Assembly: GCF_000499845.2 (NCBI RefSeq)
Contig: NC_023758.2
Coordinates: 24,525,520-24,589,519 of the forward strand
Direction: 5' to 3'
DNA: 64,000 bases
From: Phaseolus vulgaris
Taxonomy: Eukaryota; Streptophyta; Magnoliopsida; Fabales; Fabaceae
Shown here: positions 46,031-59,245 of the stretch, piece after piece
How the letters are laid out: every line of letters begins with the position of its first letter
Position numbering within the stretch: position 1 is the first letter of the stretch
Notes under the pieces: generated by a model
The model's input: only the letters and a program-made list of their open reading frames with translations
Databases searched by the model: none
Told to the model about the DNA's origin: nothing
Made by a program: the position numbers and the translations under genes

Positions 46031-49000
46031 ATGATGGACAGTCACGCGGAAGATTCTGCAAGACCTGAGGAGCATTTTCCTGATGCGGATCATCATTACG
46101 ACGATGGAAGCAATGGGAATATTCTATTGGGAAATGGATTGTCTGATGGCAATCAAGGTCCTGCTGATACTGACGATCAGCTTCTAGAAATGGCTATGGA
46201 CCTCAGGTTTCAGAATGACTACTTCAAGTCCCAGTTTGAGGGATTTAAAAATGTAAACAGTGTACATAGTGATTCTAGTATACAGAAAGGAGTTGGTGGC
46301 TTAGAAGATACGGATTCTGACATTGTGAAAGAACTAAAGGAAAAAATACAATTGTTAAATAAAGAATTTCTGGAAGAAAAGCAAACAAGAATTGCTTCAG
46401 AGGAGGCTTTGAAGCATCTTCAATCGTTATACTCAGAGGCAGAAGCAAAGGGCCAAGAGCTCTCTGAAAAGCTTGCAGAAGGTCTGGTTATGATTGTGTT
46501 AAACAGCGAGACTGATTCATCAATTATAAATGAACAAACTTGACTTACATTACATATTACTGTTTGTATTATTACTTGTTTGGAAGCCAGTTTTGCTTCT
46601 AAAACCAATTCCTTCACCTACAGATTCGGTTTTCTTCCTCTTGCAGTTTAAGAATGATATAAATATAAACAATATGTTTAGTGGCTCCTGATATCATACA
46701 GGCTAAAGAGAATTAACATTGCTCTAAACGGCTTTATCTTCCGTAGAATGAACCCAGTGCATTACTTTTTCTTGTGTAGCTCAAACGAAGTTGGACCAAG
46801 AAACAAAAGAGCGGGATGAGAAATATTCTGAACTTGACTCCAAGTTTAATAGGCTTCACAAGCGAGCAAAGCAGCGCATTCAAGAAATTCAAAAGGTGAT
46901 TCTACATTATTTTCTTCTTTTTAATTTTTTTATGCTGATATTGTGTATATTTTCTAAAATCAGTACTACATTTATCAATCTTTTATCACAAACTGCTGTT
47001 CTAGTGGCCATTGTTAAGCTCCCCCCATCCCTCCCTCTAAAATTTGTTCAGTGTAGCCTAATTAATAGTTTGTGTAAATGGTATTACTCTCTTATGATAG
47101 AAATTTTGTAACGAGAGTACATTGGCTGTCTTTTAATGATGAACTCTGAACTCCAGAATTCTTATGTAAGTACAATAAGTCAGGAAGTTCTTGTTTAGTG
47201 CTTCAGAAAAATCCATTGAAACAACTTACATTCTAATGGCACTTCACAGGATTTATTTATGTGTTTAGTCTTACTTGAGAAATTTTGTTCATAGGAAAAA
47301 GATGATCTTGAGGCCCGTTTCTCTGAGGTGAATGAAATTGCAGCACGAGCATCATCCCAACAGTTGGCAATGCAACAAGAATTAGAGCGTACTAGGAAGC
47401 AAGCAAACGAGGCATTGAAAGCCATGGATGGTGATAGACAACAACTAAGAAGTGCAAACAACAAGTAAGGAAATTGCTTTTCATCATGATGATTGATGAG
47501 TACATCCATTAGTTGGAAACTTGTGCATCTTTAGTTTTTTTTCATGAGAAGTTAGTTTCTCAATTATTTGTACTGTAGGAATGATATGAGATATAATAGT
47601 TTGTGCTTCTAATAGGTCATCCAAACCTCATTTAAAGGTTATTTGTGCTGCAATGGTCTAAGCACACCAACTTCTACCACCTTTCATTTCACCCCATTTT
47701 TTATTCATGCCTGACTGGTTTTACTTTTCATTTTTTAATTATGACATGCAAAGAAAGGCACACATGCATGGGAGGTAGTGTTTTTTTGTCTTTTGTGTTG
47801 GGTTCATTGTTTCATATTGATTAGTTGTTCCATAAGAATGTTTGTTATAAATATACTATAATATGTCATAACTAATGTATGAGACTAGACTCCACTATAG
47901 ACTGTGGACCTGTATGGAAAGTTTCTCCATAAGAAGAGAGAAAATATAAAGATAAAAGTGAAATTGACTTTTCCATGAGTTAATATTAGTTTATGCACAA
48001 GTTAAAATAAAATTCTGGAGAAGTTAAAATAAAATTTTGGGAAGTAACATAAGAGAGCTTATACAAATTAGTTTATGCATAACTAATTTTAATTCAGAAG
48101 ACAATTTCATTTTCTTTGTATTTTTCTCTCGGAAATCCTAATAGAGAAACTTGTCCAATCAGACCTATGTATATACTCACTCTAACACCCATTTGTAATT
48201 ATTGATGTAAAAATCTATGTTGCCCAGTCTTCGAGATACCATTGAAGATTTAAGACGTTCATTGCAACCTAAAGAGAGCGCTCTTGAAGTATTGCAACAG
48301 TCACTTGCAGAAAAGGAACAGGTACATACTTCATTTTCATTATTGAAATGTTTATTTCATTTGGATATATATAAACCTAATTAGATATCAAATCTCCTGT
48401 ATATTTATTCGTGTTCTTTCATGATGATGTCTGATTATGACTGTTTCACGTGGATGTTTGTGTATGTAACTTAACTTCATTATCTATTTATGGCTGTAAA
48501 CTAAATAAATGATGCTTTGCATTTGACTTGTTAATATTCTGCAAACTGAATTTTATACCCTAATTGTTTCTCAAGTACCGAATTACATTTAAGCCAAAGT
48601 ATATTCATATTTGCCTTTTCATTGGATCATATCTCTACCCCATTCCTTTGCATGGTGTTCTGGACTGAGTCCTATTATTGTCACTTTTGTGTATGTTCAT
48701 TTGGTAGCACATCATTTAAAAGTTGTTATATATAACTATGTTCCTTGAATAAAATTGATTACTCAGATGTTGGAAGATATGAGAGGGTTGCTTCAGGCTG
48801 CTGAAGAAAAAAGGCAAGCTGCACTAGTTGAGCTCTCAGCTAAGCATCAAAAGGTATGCATGCTCTAGCATTTTTGGCTGACTGTTTTCATTTTTTATGT
48901 TTTAGGAGGACACCATATTCTAATATATTATTTTACCCCTCCTCAAATTTATTCTTTTACTGAATAAAAGGTTAAATTCTATAATCTGTTCTCTGTATTT

Positions 49001-52000
49001 AGAATCTAGTTGTGCTTTGGCTTCAACTCAATGGTTTTTTTGTGCAGAATATAGAGAGTTTGGAGGCTCAACTTAATGATGCGTTGTCTGACAGAAGTAA
49101 GGCAACTGAATCCATTTCTTCACTGCAGGTGAGTTCAATGATCAGGAGCTTTTTCCATACTCGATTTGTTTCAAGATGGGGAAAAAAGACACTTTTCTGA
49201 GTTGGAAATTTGTTTCATGAGCTGGTTGAAGGAGTGTTGATTTCCAAATTTTAACGATTTATTCATATATAGCTGTGTTTTTTAGTTTATGGTTAGTGTT
49301 AAAAAGTCTGTCCTAAAATGTTATTTTTCTTATTAGCATTAATTACCTAGATATAGCTTTTTCTTGTATGTCTTGGTATTCTTGATGTAATTTTCTTCTT
49401 GAACCTCACGGTATTCCTGATGTATTTTCCTCTATAAATAACAAGGATCACCTAAGAGATAATCAATCTCTCAAGCTCTTTTTTTTTCCATATATTTCAG
49501 TCTTAAGTGTTAGCTATTTTAGTGAGCAGCTTCTTCTGAGTAAATGCCTGCTAGGGCTTAAGGTGACCAGACCATTTATAGGTGGGTTTTGGGATCAGAA
49601 ACCACCAACCAATCTAATTTTATAAAGGTTGAAGCTTTCTTTTAAGCTGTTACCAGGCCTTGAATTAATCTGATTTAGAGACATTTGAGAATGAGCTGCA
49701 TCAGCTGATGGGTTTCTTATTCTTGGGCATTTCTTACAAATCTGGTATTGTCTAGCATGTATTTTTTGTAGGATATTTAACTCAAATTTAAATTTAACAG
49801 TTCTTATAAAATTTTGCGTGCATGTGTAGCACATAATGTCTTGCAGCATATTTAACAAGTTAGATTCTCTCGAAATATTAAGTTTGCAGTCAATGGGCTA
49901 GTTCTATAGATAATTAAATGAGTTGTAATAGAAGAATAAAAGTTATTTTCTGGATTGATGAAGTGGTGCTGGTCAGTTCATATATAAGTAAATGTTCTCC
50001 TGAACATGTCTGAAGTTTCCAGCTGATGACCTGACCTTGCTCAATCCACTAATGCCTCCAGGTTCTAGTTGCAGAAAAAGAATCCAGAATTGCAGAGATG
50101 GAAGCAGCATCAACTGGGGAAGCAGTACGACTCAGGGCAGCGGTGGAAAGTGTGAAAGGAGAGCTTTCTCACCTAAAAGAGGAGCATGTATGATCCTCCT
50201 GACTTCTGAATGTGTAAATTAGTTTTCCACTTTTTGTCCATTTCTCTTCCTGTGCTCCCTTTCCCTTAACCAAGAATGTTTGTTATGATTTTATTCATAT
50301 ATCTGACATTGTTTGACGTTTACATTTAAACAATGTACAAAATCAGTTCAATAATGCATAAATTCAATTTTAAAATTAATAGAGAATAAAACATTAGAAA
50401 AATTCATAATATGTGACTTATTTTAGACAATGAAGCTTCTATTTTATTTTGTGTAATGTCTCGTTATTTATTCTGTCTATGTCACTTAGACAACTTGAAT
50501 CCACTTAGTAACTGACTAAATAACTATTTAGGGGCTTTTTGGTCACTTATTCTACTCATAAATTTTTGTGTCTTCTAGACATGGAAGCATCTAGAATTGT
50601 AATTTATTGATCACAATTTTTATGCAAATTCAAAAGATGTATTATTTACTTCAGCGTACATTTGTTTAAATGGATAAATGATTTCCTTAACTAGTTATTT
50701 GGGTTGAGCTTTCCACTAAAATTGTGCTTGTACGATCAGGAATGAAGTTGCCCATAGTGCATTGACTTCTCAGAAGTTAGTTAACTGAAACAGTTATTTT
50801 AGATGTTCAATCACTTAATTAAATTCCTTTATGATTTATCTTTCCGAGTGGTCTTCTATTTTTACATATGTTAATTTAATTGTCATAAATGTTCTTTCCC
50901 TTTACAAGTGGGGAAAAAATTGTGGTTTTAACCATCTGGGGTGCCTTTTACTGGAATTGTTTTTGGCCTAGGAAAGGAGGAGTATTTGAAGAGAAATGGG
51001 AATGTTTAGTGATGCAAACCCGGTCTTGAATCCTTTGAGTGTTTTGGTGTTTATAATTTTGAATGGTTTCTATGGAGGAAATGCGGAAGCTATATGGAGT
51101 TATATGTCAAATTAGAAAGGTGAATTTGAGGTGTAGAAGTAGAGGTTTAGAAGAGGTGATGCCAACTTCTAAAGAGTCCTAGGCTAGACACACACAAATT
51201 GGTGCTACATAGGGTGAACTTGAGTCAAGTGAAACAACATTTTGGCATAAATTTCTTACTCAATTCAAGTTAAAAGTTACAAGAGAGGAATAGTCCTATT
51301 TATAGGAGACTTGGATGTCTAAAAATAAGAATTTTAACCTAAAAACTTTCCATTGACAAGGTGACAAGTGGTGTCACATGTTTCATGTTCATGATCCTCT
51401 CATTTGTGTCTTCCTACCATTTGAGAGATTCCTCTCAAATGAGAGGTTGACAAATGTCACCTCTTAATTGGCGGGGAGCCTCTCCATTGAGGAAGAGCCA
51501 TGTGGACGTTCATGCTTCTCATGCCACACCCATGTTTCACATGCCAAGTGGTGAGTCACATTAGAATACGCACCCACTTTATTACTATACGTACCTACTC
51601 TTCTATTAGGCCAAATACAAAGTCCAAAATTGAACCAAGGCCTAATACATGGCCCAAATAAAATCCTAAACTTAATATTAAAGCTTGACCCAAAAAGATA
51701 TTGACTTGGTCTTTCTGAAGTCAGCTGAGTTCTGGTCTTCTTGTATGTGCTAATAAGTCCTTAACAAAGCTCTAGGTCTTCATTCTCCTTATTCTATGGG
51801 TGATGTGGCTGGATGGGTTTCCATCTGGGATGCCTTTTACTGGAATTGGTTTTGGCCTAGGCATAAAGGAGGGGTATTTGAAGAGAAATTGGAATGTTTA
51901 GAAAGTTGGAGGTTTTTTTGTTTCTGAACTTAATACTGAACTGTTTGGTAATATTGTTGCTTTAATCTTGATCTGTGGTGTGTTCAGGGAAAAGAAAGGG

Positions 52001-55000
52001 AAAGCTGGGAAACTGCTTCGCAGGCACTTAAAGCAAAACTTGACATTGCAGAGAGCAACTGCATACGTGCAGAAGTTGAAGTAGCCAAAATAAGAAGTAC
52101 ATTTTGATCCTTCTATAAGCTTTATTATTCATTTTAATATGCTTATTTATGCTTTTGACAATTGTCAGGTCAGCTGGAGTCAGAGGTATCCGCACAAACG
52201 AGGATCCTCAATACGAGAGATGTAGAATTGTTGGCTGCCAAAAAAGAGGTTCTAATTAAACAAATTAAATCAATGCTGATCTATAGCTTGTTCTTGTAGC
52301 TTAGAGAGTTTTATTGAGCTTCAGAATATTTTCTTATTTAAATTAGGAAGTATGTTATGTGATAATGTGATGTCATATAGAATTCCTGTTCTATGAGACA
52401 ATCCTGTTTCTAAGTTGTATCTGGTAATGTTCAGTAATAGTATCTGGATGCAGTTTGAGGTTTTTGTCGGAATGTTTTGTCATAGATTAGACACTACTAG
52501 GACAACAAAATAGTTATTACTTTAAAGAATATGATATTTTCATCTCTTTATATTCATAACACTGCAGCCTATAATTGACAAAATAGTGTTATCCCTTGAA
52601 TGGTTGTTGATTAGTCCCTTGGCAGCAGACATACAAAGACAAGACAAATCATTTACAAAACTACATGTCTGATCTTTGACGTGGGTTTTTGTGCCACTGC
52701 AGATCAGCTCTCTAGAGAAGGAATTTTCTTCATACAAAGTTCGTGCACATGCACTTCTTCAAAAGAAAGATGCTGAACTGGCTGCTGCTAAAGATTCTGA
52801 ACAACTCAAAGCTCTAGAGGAAACTCTGAAAGTACATTTTATCAGTCCTTTGTAGAAGACATTGTTCAAGTAACGTATATAAATCAATCACCATTTACAT
52901 TCTTAATTTTCTTCAGGAGGTTGAAAATGAAGTATTATCAATAACAGAAGAAAGGGATAAAGTTCTTCAAGATCTTCAATCTGCTATGGCTAATCATGAG
53001 AAAGAACTTGCAGAAAGGTGTCATATATATTGACAATTTTTTATGGGTTTGTTTGCCTGATTTTGAATACTAGCTATTATGAGAATATAATTGAAAGTAA
53101 AAGATGAATCACAAGTAACTGATTTTGTGAAAAACTTGCATGTCATTGATTTGTGCTTATGGCTTAGGTAAAAAGTTAGATACACTATTGTAATTCCCTT
53201 CTTGCTGTTGAGTGTGGAGCAGTCAACAATCTCTCATTTTATGATTTTCAGAGACACAACCCTTGAAAATGTCAAGCAACAGATAAGGAGCTTAGAAATA
53301 AAGCTTGACTCAGTTAATGCTCAGCACCTAAAAGAGAAAGAGGAATGGGGACTAAGTCTTAAAAATGTAGAAGAAACATGGAGAAGTAATACACTCTGCT
53401 ACTTGGTTAAATAGTTGCTTATACCTTCTTTAATTCTCCTGTATGTATGAATTTGGTATAAGATGTTAATTGAGATCAAACTTTGCAGTCAAATGTGAGG
53501 CAATGAAGGTTGAAAATGAAGCAATTGCCACAAAAGATAAACAAAAGGAATTGGAAGAGCTCAAACAGCGATGTAAAAAACTGAAGGTAATCTGCATATC
53601 ATTAAACCTGTGCTTGGACTCCCCATTTCCTGTCTCTTGTGCTAATTGAATCTATAAATTTTAGGAAGAGCATGCTTCATTTCATGATCTTGCTGATAGA
53701 ATGATAGAGGAGAAAGACTATGAAATATCCAGACTTTTAGATGAAAATAAGAATCTTCGTCAGTCTCTTCAATCAAGACCACAAGTATGTTTTTTATCTC
53801 CTTTTTCATTATCATGAGATTTAAGAGATTGATCTTGTACTCATTTCATGGTCTGGATATTCATTTTGCTGGTTTCACAATGCTGTCTAATGATGTCAGG
53901 TCGATCAAAATGATTATTACACAACAGGTAGTAATTTATTTTTAGTATGAAGTTGTTCCACTTGCAAAGTTTCTTTTAAGCATCTCTTCAATGTTACGAA
54001 TGTTTTATCATATTGATGTTAAATGCTTTCACAAGTCAAGCATTTAGGGGTGGTGTTGAGTGACATTTATTTCTTCAAATGTTATGTACAGCCTTGCATA
54101 AATTGGATTCAACAAATTTAAGCCCCTCAGCTGCAGAACAGCAAATTCTGGTATAGCATTTTCATTCTCAATTTTCAGTTTAAATCATTTATCTCTGTAA
54201 TATTGTTATTTTTTCCCCTTTTTTGGAAGTAGTGCATAGCAATTTGGTCAGATTTGATAGAAAATATTTAGTGATCTCACCATCTCTTTATTAGTTTTTT
54301 TGGAGGGGAGAATGTTCTGGAAGTTGAGGAGAGATTTTTTATTCAAAATATACAAAACTATTTCTTTCAGACTCTATTGCATGTATTTAGTATTTTCTTT
54401 AGATTCTATCATTTCATCTGTTTTTCAATAAATATTGTCATAATTTCAGCTTTTGGCTAGACAACAAGCGCAGAGAGAGGAAGAGTTAGCACAGTCACAG
54501 CGTCATATTTTAGCTCTTCAAGTATGTCTTAACATTTTTAGAACATCTATCTCATATCACCCATCTGGTCATCTCCCTTTCATTTGTAATACAATATAAT
54601 ATAATATAATATTGGTGTTTTAGGAAGAAATTGAGGAGCTTGAACGTGAGAATCGTCTCCACAACCAACAGGTATTTATATGTGCCAAAATTTTGTAATT
54701 GTAATTCCATATGAAAAAATGTCATAAATAGCTCCATATCAAATTCAGAGTATTTAGTCTCTGTATTTTCCTTTTCCTCACTCTGTCTCTGATATCCTAT
54801 AATTTCAGTAGGTCCTCTTTTCAGGGAAAGGTCTTACTATAGTACTTGTTTTTTCTGTTGCTACATCATTTTTTAAATTTGTGACTTAAAAAATAAACAG
54901 ATAATTGAGCATTCATTAGAACTATTTTATTTTAATTACATGTTTATGGAAACCTAACCTAGCCGAATGGTGTTGAATCATCCATGTAGTCGACCTCTCC

Positions 55001-55784
55001 AAGCGGGATAACACTTTTGTTGTTTTTGTTTATGAAAATCTAGGCTTATAAATTTCCAAATATTCTATAACTGTAGGAGGCAATGTTAAAGACTGAGTTT
55101 CGCAACATGGAAAGATCAAAAAAAAGGGAAGGTGTAGATATGACATATTTGAAGAATGTTATCTTAAAGCTGCTTGAGACTGGTATGAATTTTGAAAACA
55201 AAATAAAGTAATCCTTCTTTTTATCTCCTTTATATTTATTAACTAGATTGAGAAGCTATTAATGTTAATAATTTATTTGATCAGGTGAAGTTGAGGTATT
55301 GCTTCCAGTTATTGGAATGCTGCTTCAGTTTAGTCCAGAAGAGGTAATTTTGTCATCTTCTATTTTCCATCTTAAGATAAGACTTTATGAAAGTGTGCAA
55401 AGTAAAGGGTTGCACTCTCTGTAAAGTGCTTACATCTCAAAAATTAAAATTAAGGGTTTTTTCGTTGGAAATCACTCTGTACCAAATTCTTTTAGGAGAA
55501 TGTGCTCTACTGAAACAAAGGCTGATCGATAAAATGGCCTAACAGTTATTTTTCTTAATTATTTTATGATAAAGCAATTTCTTTTAGTGGCGTAACTTTT
55601 TATAAAATCAAAAGTTCTGTTTTTTTAGTAACTGAAAATAAGCAATTTTTTCTGCATTTAATCGTGAGTGCAGATTCAGAAGTGTCAACAGGCATATCAC
55701 AAATCAACAGAAGTTCCACCAACTCCTGCAAGTGATGCTTCAGGATCTGCCCTATCACTTTTCTCAAGATTCTCATTTTCTTAA
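46031..55784 (+). CDS. GRIP: Golgin with C-terminal GRIP domain
   Basis: Twenty-one coding exons join in frame to 792 residues, against about 788 for Arabidopsis GRIP: 46031-46481, 46780-46895, 47295-47464, 48228-48321, 48767-48853, 49048-49128, 50062-50187, 51988-52096, 52169-52248, 52703-52831, 52917-53017, 53252-53385, 53489-53586, 53665-53784, 53900-53927, 54092-54150, 54450-54521, 54624-54671, 55077-55182, 55285-55343 and 55674-55784. Such proteins tether vesicles at the trans-Golgi; the GRIP domain binds the ARL1 GTPase. The acidic N-terminus (about residues 1-90) is followed by a long Glu/Lys/Gln-rich coiled coil (about 95-710). The GRIP domain is about 720-765, with its conserved Tyr at residue 725 (TYLKNVILKLLE) and the LLPVIGMLLQFSPEE helices. 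A Ser/Pro-rich tail ends FSFS. ATG 46031 (or 46034) was chosen because it is the first in-frame ATG after the leader acceptor. The 5' leader exon and donor (between about 45350 and 45630) are not resolved. Intron 7 is 1.8 kb and holds an inserted segment. Confidence 0.93.
50930..51905. repeat. About 80-bp direct repeats flanking an 0.8-kb insert in GRIP intron 7
   Basis: A segment at about 50930-51008 (ATCTGGGGTGCC, ACTGGAATTG, GGCCTAGG, GAGAAATGGGAATGTTTAG) recurs at about 51826-51905 with a few changes. The 0.8 kb between has LTR-like features: a minus-strand TATAAATAG box near 51298, CACATG-rich stretches, and a TGATGCAAACC start at 51010. It could be a solo LTR or TRIM-like element, or an old tandem duplication later invaded. 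Confidence 0.55.
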
Positions 55785-57108
55785 TGGTTAAATGGAGTGC
55801 TGGAGAATTGTTTTGCTGCTGTTAAGCTCTAGGAGTATGTTTATTTACTCATTCTTACCGACAAAGCAGGTTTTGTATCTGTAAATTAAAGAAGAGGGGG
55901 GATCAAGGTTACAGCAGCAACTGTTCCATTCAGGCGTTTAGAGGCTGACAAGCTGTAAAGAAATATCACAACACAACTGGGAGGGAGAACTCACGGATGT
56001 TCTGCCAGTTATTTAGCTGAAGGTGCAACGACGTAGTTCTTTTTTTACCATTAAATATGTTAAACAAGTATCGCTAGATAACTGTATCATCTCTTTGTAT
56101 GATTTTTCAATTTGCAATGCCAAAGGAATGAGAAGTATCTTTTTGAGTTCATGCCAAGTTTTTTCGTAAGTAGTTTTAGAAGAGAGAACAATAAGAAGAA
56201 AAAAAATGAAATTAAAATTAATTTATGCACATTTAAAACAAGAATTTAATTAAGTTATATAAAAAAAAGTTCCTACCATTTAGTTCTTGTTTATGGAGTA
56301 ACTTGTTCGTTTTTTTTCACTTTTTTCCTTTTTAAAAAAAAACATGAAGTCATACATAGTTTATAGGCAACAAAACGGGTGAAAGTGTCTCACGTACATA
56401 AGCTGCAAAACTCTCACGCAAGCTCGATGCTACATGACAATGATAACTAAAATGCTCAATCAAATAAAAGGTATTTGTTTGTCCTCGCAAGTGATAGTCA
56501 ATGGTGAGAAGTTAGAGAACATAGTTCAGGATTCAGATTCTCTGTTTTGAAAAATTCCACAATCCCTTTCCCTCCTCCTATTCATTTTCTGACTCAAATA
56601 AAAATAAAAGATTGAAGAGCTCCGCTCTAAAAGAAAGAAAAAGAAAAAGAAGTATTAACAGTTAAATCATGGAAAAGCTTATAAGAGTATAGTGGTCACT
56701 GGTTTTGTCCATACGTATGTGATAGTGAATTCTATATATAAGCTTATTAGTCATTGAATCTTATAATATTTAAGTTTATACTTTATATCGCTTGAAATAT
56801 AAGGTCCATAGTGAAACTAAATTTAATTCAACATGACTCTAGATCCAGTTAGCCTTAAAAGCTAAACAAAATCATACAAACATCAGCAGCACATTATTAC
56901 AGAATTTGGTATCCTGATATAAACTCAATTTCTCCTCTCTAATTCTTAGCCTCAAACCTTGTATACTAATGCTTGTAATAACAGGTGACAGGTGACACTA
57001 AAGTTGGATGAAAACATCCACTTAAAAAATCTGTAATTAATTTTTTTGTCTATTCTAATAAATAACCGATAAAATTGTTAACAAAACCTAATTATGAAAC
57101 TCTTGTTG
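55785..57108. other. GRIP 3' UTR and convergent intergenic space
   Basis: GRIP and the RING gene end towards each other here. The first 350 bases are of mixed composition, like a 3' UTR, with AATATGTT and AATAAG type signals but no single clear poly(A) site. No other gene seen. Confidence 0.5.
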
Positions 57109-57901
57109 CTACTCTTTCGAAACTGGCAGAGGGTAGCGACACAAGGGGCAGGTGTGACTGGTGTATAGCCAGCGCACAATACATTTTTTATGAAAGAAGT
57201 GATTACATGGCAGTGTGTAGCACTCACCATTCACAACCACTTCTTCCAAGCATACTGAACAATAACACCCACTCTCCACAACCGTAGATTTCTTCACCGA
57301 CGTTTCAATGGCTTCTGTCGTTGCTGGCACCATTCTCAAAGTAAGCGCCGCAGGGTCTTGCCTTGCCGCAAGCATGCTGTTATCAGCAACATTGATTACA
57401 ACACACACAGGAATTTCTGGCGGTTGATATTCCGAAGAAGAAGGACCAGCATCATCAACTTGGAAGATATCTCGAACTTCAAAAGCAACCGACTCTACTA
57501 TGTCCTCAATAGCCTCAGCGCTGAAGAGTCTGTGCGATGATAATGATGATAACAGTGTCCGCAAGAAACATAGACCCTCTTGGAAGAAGGTTTGGCTCGG
57601 TATGGGAGTAGAAGAGCGATAATGTATTGGAATTCGAGGTTCATTTCGAAGAAAAACTTTGATGGTGAATCTCAAAATAGCAGCAGGATTCAGAGTAGTG
57701 GTCTCATTGGAAGCAGATATGGAGATGTTGTAACTCATACGCTCATTCATCCCGAACGTTGTCCTGCTGTAGCTGTAACCTGATCCTGAATATACCATCA
57801 ACAACATTAAATTTCAAATTATGAGATTGCTAAATCACGATCCATAAACATAAACACTGCTACTTCTCAAACTTACTTGTACTTTCTCCTGATAAGTCCA
57901 T
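57109..57901 (-). CDS. RING-H2 finger protein, probable E3 ubiquitin ligase
   Basis: Two exons on the minus strand: 57901-57877 (25 nt, MDLSGEST plus one base) and 57785-57109. The splice (ACAA|GTAAGT...TTCAG|GATCAG) gives 233 residues in one frame. The RING is at residues 184-224 with spacing C-x2-C-x14-C-x-H-x2-H-x2-C-x10-C-x2-C, the complete RING-H2 set, and ends WLYTSHTCPLCRYPLP nine residues before the stop. RING-H2 domains recruit ubiquitin-loaded E2 enzymes. The N-terminal 180 residues have no domain I recognise and no membrane segment; the SSTPIPSQTFFQEG stretch and an acidic, Pro-rich part precede the RING. The longer ORF start MLLMVYSG lies in the intron; the short first exon is preferred because it has a clean donor and sits 56 bases downstream of a TATA box. 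Confidence 0.85.
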
Positions 57902-57927
57902 CGCTCAACCTTTCTTTCTGCGCAGGA

Positions 57928-59089
57928 AAATTATGAAACCTTGCATGTCAAATTGTGTTTATATAAAGAGGGAGATTTGTTTGTTGGAAATAAATGGAAA
58001 TTTGATCTTTTATCTTTTGATAATGCATCATTTTAGCACTTGATAACTTAACTTCATATTTGTTAATTAGGTTTAAATATTCTTAAGAGATATTCAAGAT
58101 ATTAAAATTCCTTTTAAATCAAACACGTGGAAGATTTTTATGGTTTTAGAAAATTATTTTCTAATCTCTATTTTAGATTTACTTGAATTTCATTTACTTT
58201 ACATTAGTTGTTACAAAAGATTATGTGTATAATTTGTAGTTGAAAGAGGATTTGTAACTGTTAAGTTGTTGATATGCCGTTACTTTTATCATATGAATAA
58301 TTTTATATTTTAAAATATAATTAAAGGTAAAATGAGAATATGAAATGTTTGTTAATATTCTTTTAAGTTGTAGATACATATATGGGTTGAACTATTATAT
58401 CATCTATTACTAATTATAAATTATAAAAAAAAAATTGTCTGATGTGAGTTAATATTATTTTAGTGCTTTTTCTCCGTTCCTTATAATAATAATTTGTTTT
58501 ATTAAATTTAACTATAGTAATTAAAGTATATATAAGAAGTATTTATTAATCAATTAATCCATTAAATCTTAAATAGATTTTTTATATTATTAATTGATTA
58601 TAAATTTTATTATATAATTTTTATAAAATAGTAAATTTATATTTATGGTAACGACTTGTATTTTTGTTGTCTTGATTATGTGTATGTAACAATTCAAAGA
58701 TGATAATTAAATGTATATTATGCTTAGTCTTTAATGTTTTATATAGTATAGTTTCAAACTTTGAAAATGGGCTTGTTTCATGCTTTGGTTGGTTGGAGAA
58801 TAAGAAAAAACACTAATGTTTTCGGATTGATTCTTCCTGCACCTCTATACATTGTTCTTGTATCATTCCCATAAATTTTTCTATTTTAAAAATGTCCTTT
58901 TGTAAAAAAAGTTAAAGTGTATTTTATATCCTGAATTACATAATTCAGAAGTTTTTTTTTTCAGATTCATAATTAACTTTTGGATTATGTAATTTAAAAG
59001 TTTTTTCATATTCGTGATTAGCTTCCATATTACATAATCTGGAAGTCTTTTTTTATATGAGTTTAACTTTTAGATTATGTAATCTGGAA
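57928..59089. repeat. Duplicated segment, copy A (RING promoter and upstream DNA)
   Basis: Nearly identical, in the same orientation, to 62266-63441. The first 850 bases differ by only a handful of substitutions and a 10-base insertion in copy B; the last 300 differ more. The left border lies just upstream of the RING start codon, so the copy carries the promoter and presumed transcription start but no coding sequence. Confidence 0.92.
57957..57967 (-). promoter_or_regulatory. TATA box of the RING gene
   Basis: Minus-strand TTTATATAAAC lies about 56 bases upstream of the ATG at 57901. That puts the transcription start near 57930, close to the border of the duplicated segment. The box is copied at 62296-62305. 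Confidence 0.6.
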
Positions 59090-59245
59090 TGAGTTACTCT
59101 CAAATCTAGAAGAGATTTTCGCATTATGTAATCTAGAATACCATATTTTTAAATATATTCCAAAGTACGTAATCCGAAAGTTATTTCTAAATCCAATATT
59201 AACTTTCGAATTATGTAATTCAGATTTTAACTTGATTATAGATTT
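58925..59245. repeat. Array of ATTATGTAATCTGGAA-type words
   Basis: The words TTACATAATCTGG, GATTATGTAATCTGGAA and near copies occur six or more times in alternating orientation every 50-60 bases, with TTCATATTCGTGATTAGCTT spacers. The pattern resembles subterminal repeats of a DNA transposon. A shorter version ends copy B (63290-63441). Confidence 0.6.

Noticed and set aside
57786..57807. RING protein start at MLLMVYSG (ATG 57807)
   Set aside because: This ATG lies in the intron, just before a good acceptor (TATATTCAG). A short first exon with a clean GTAAGT donor and an upstream TATA box fits better.
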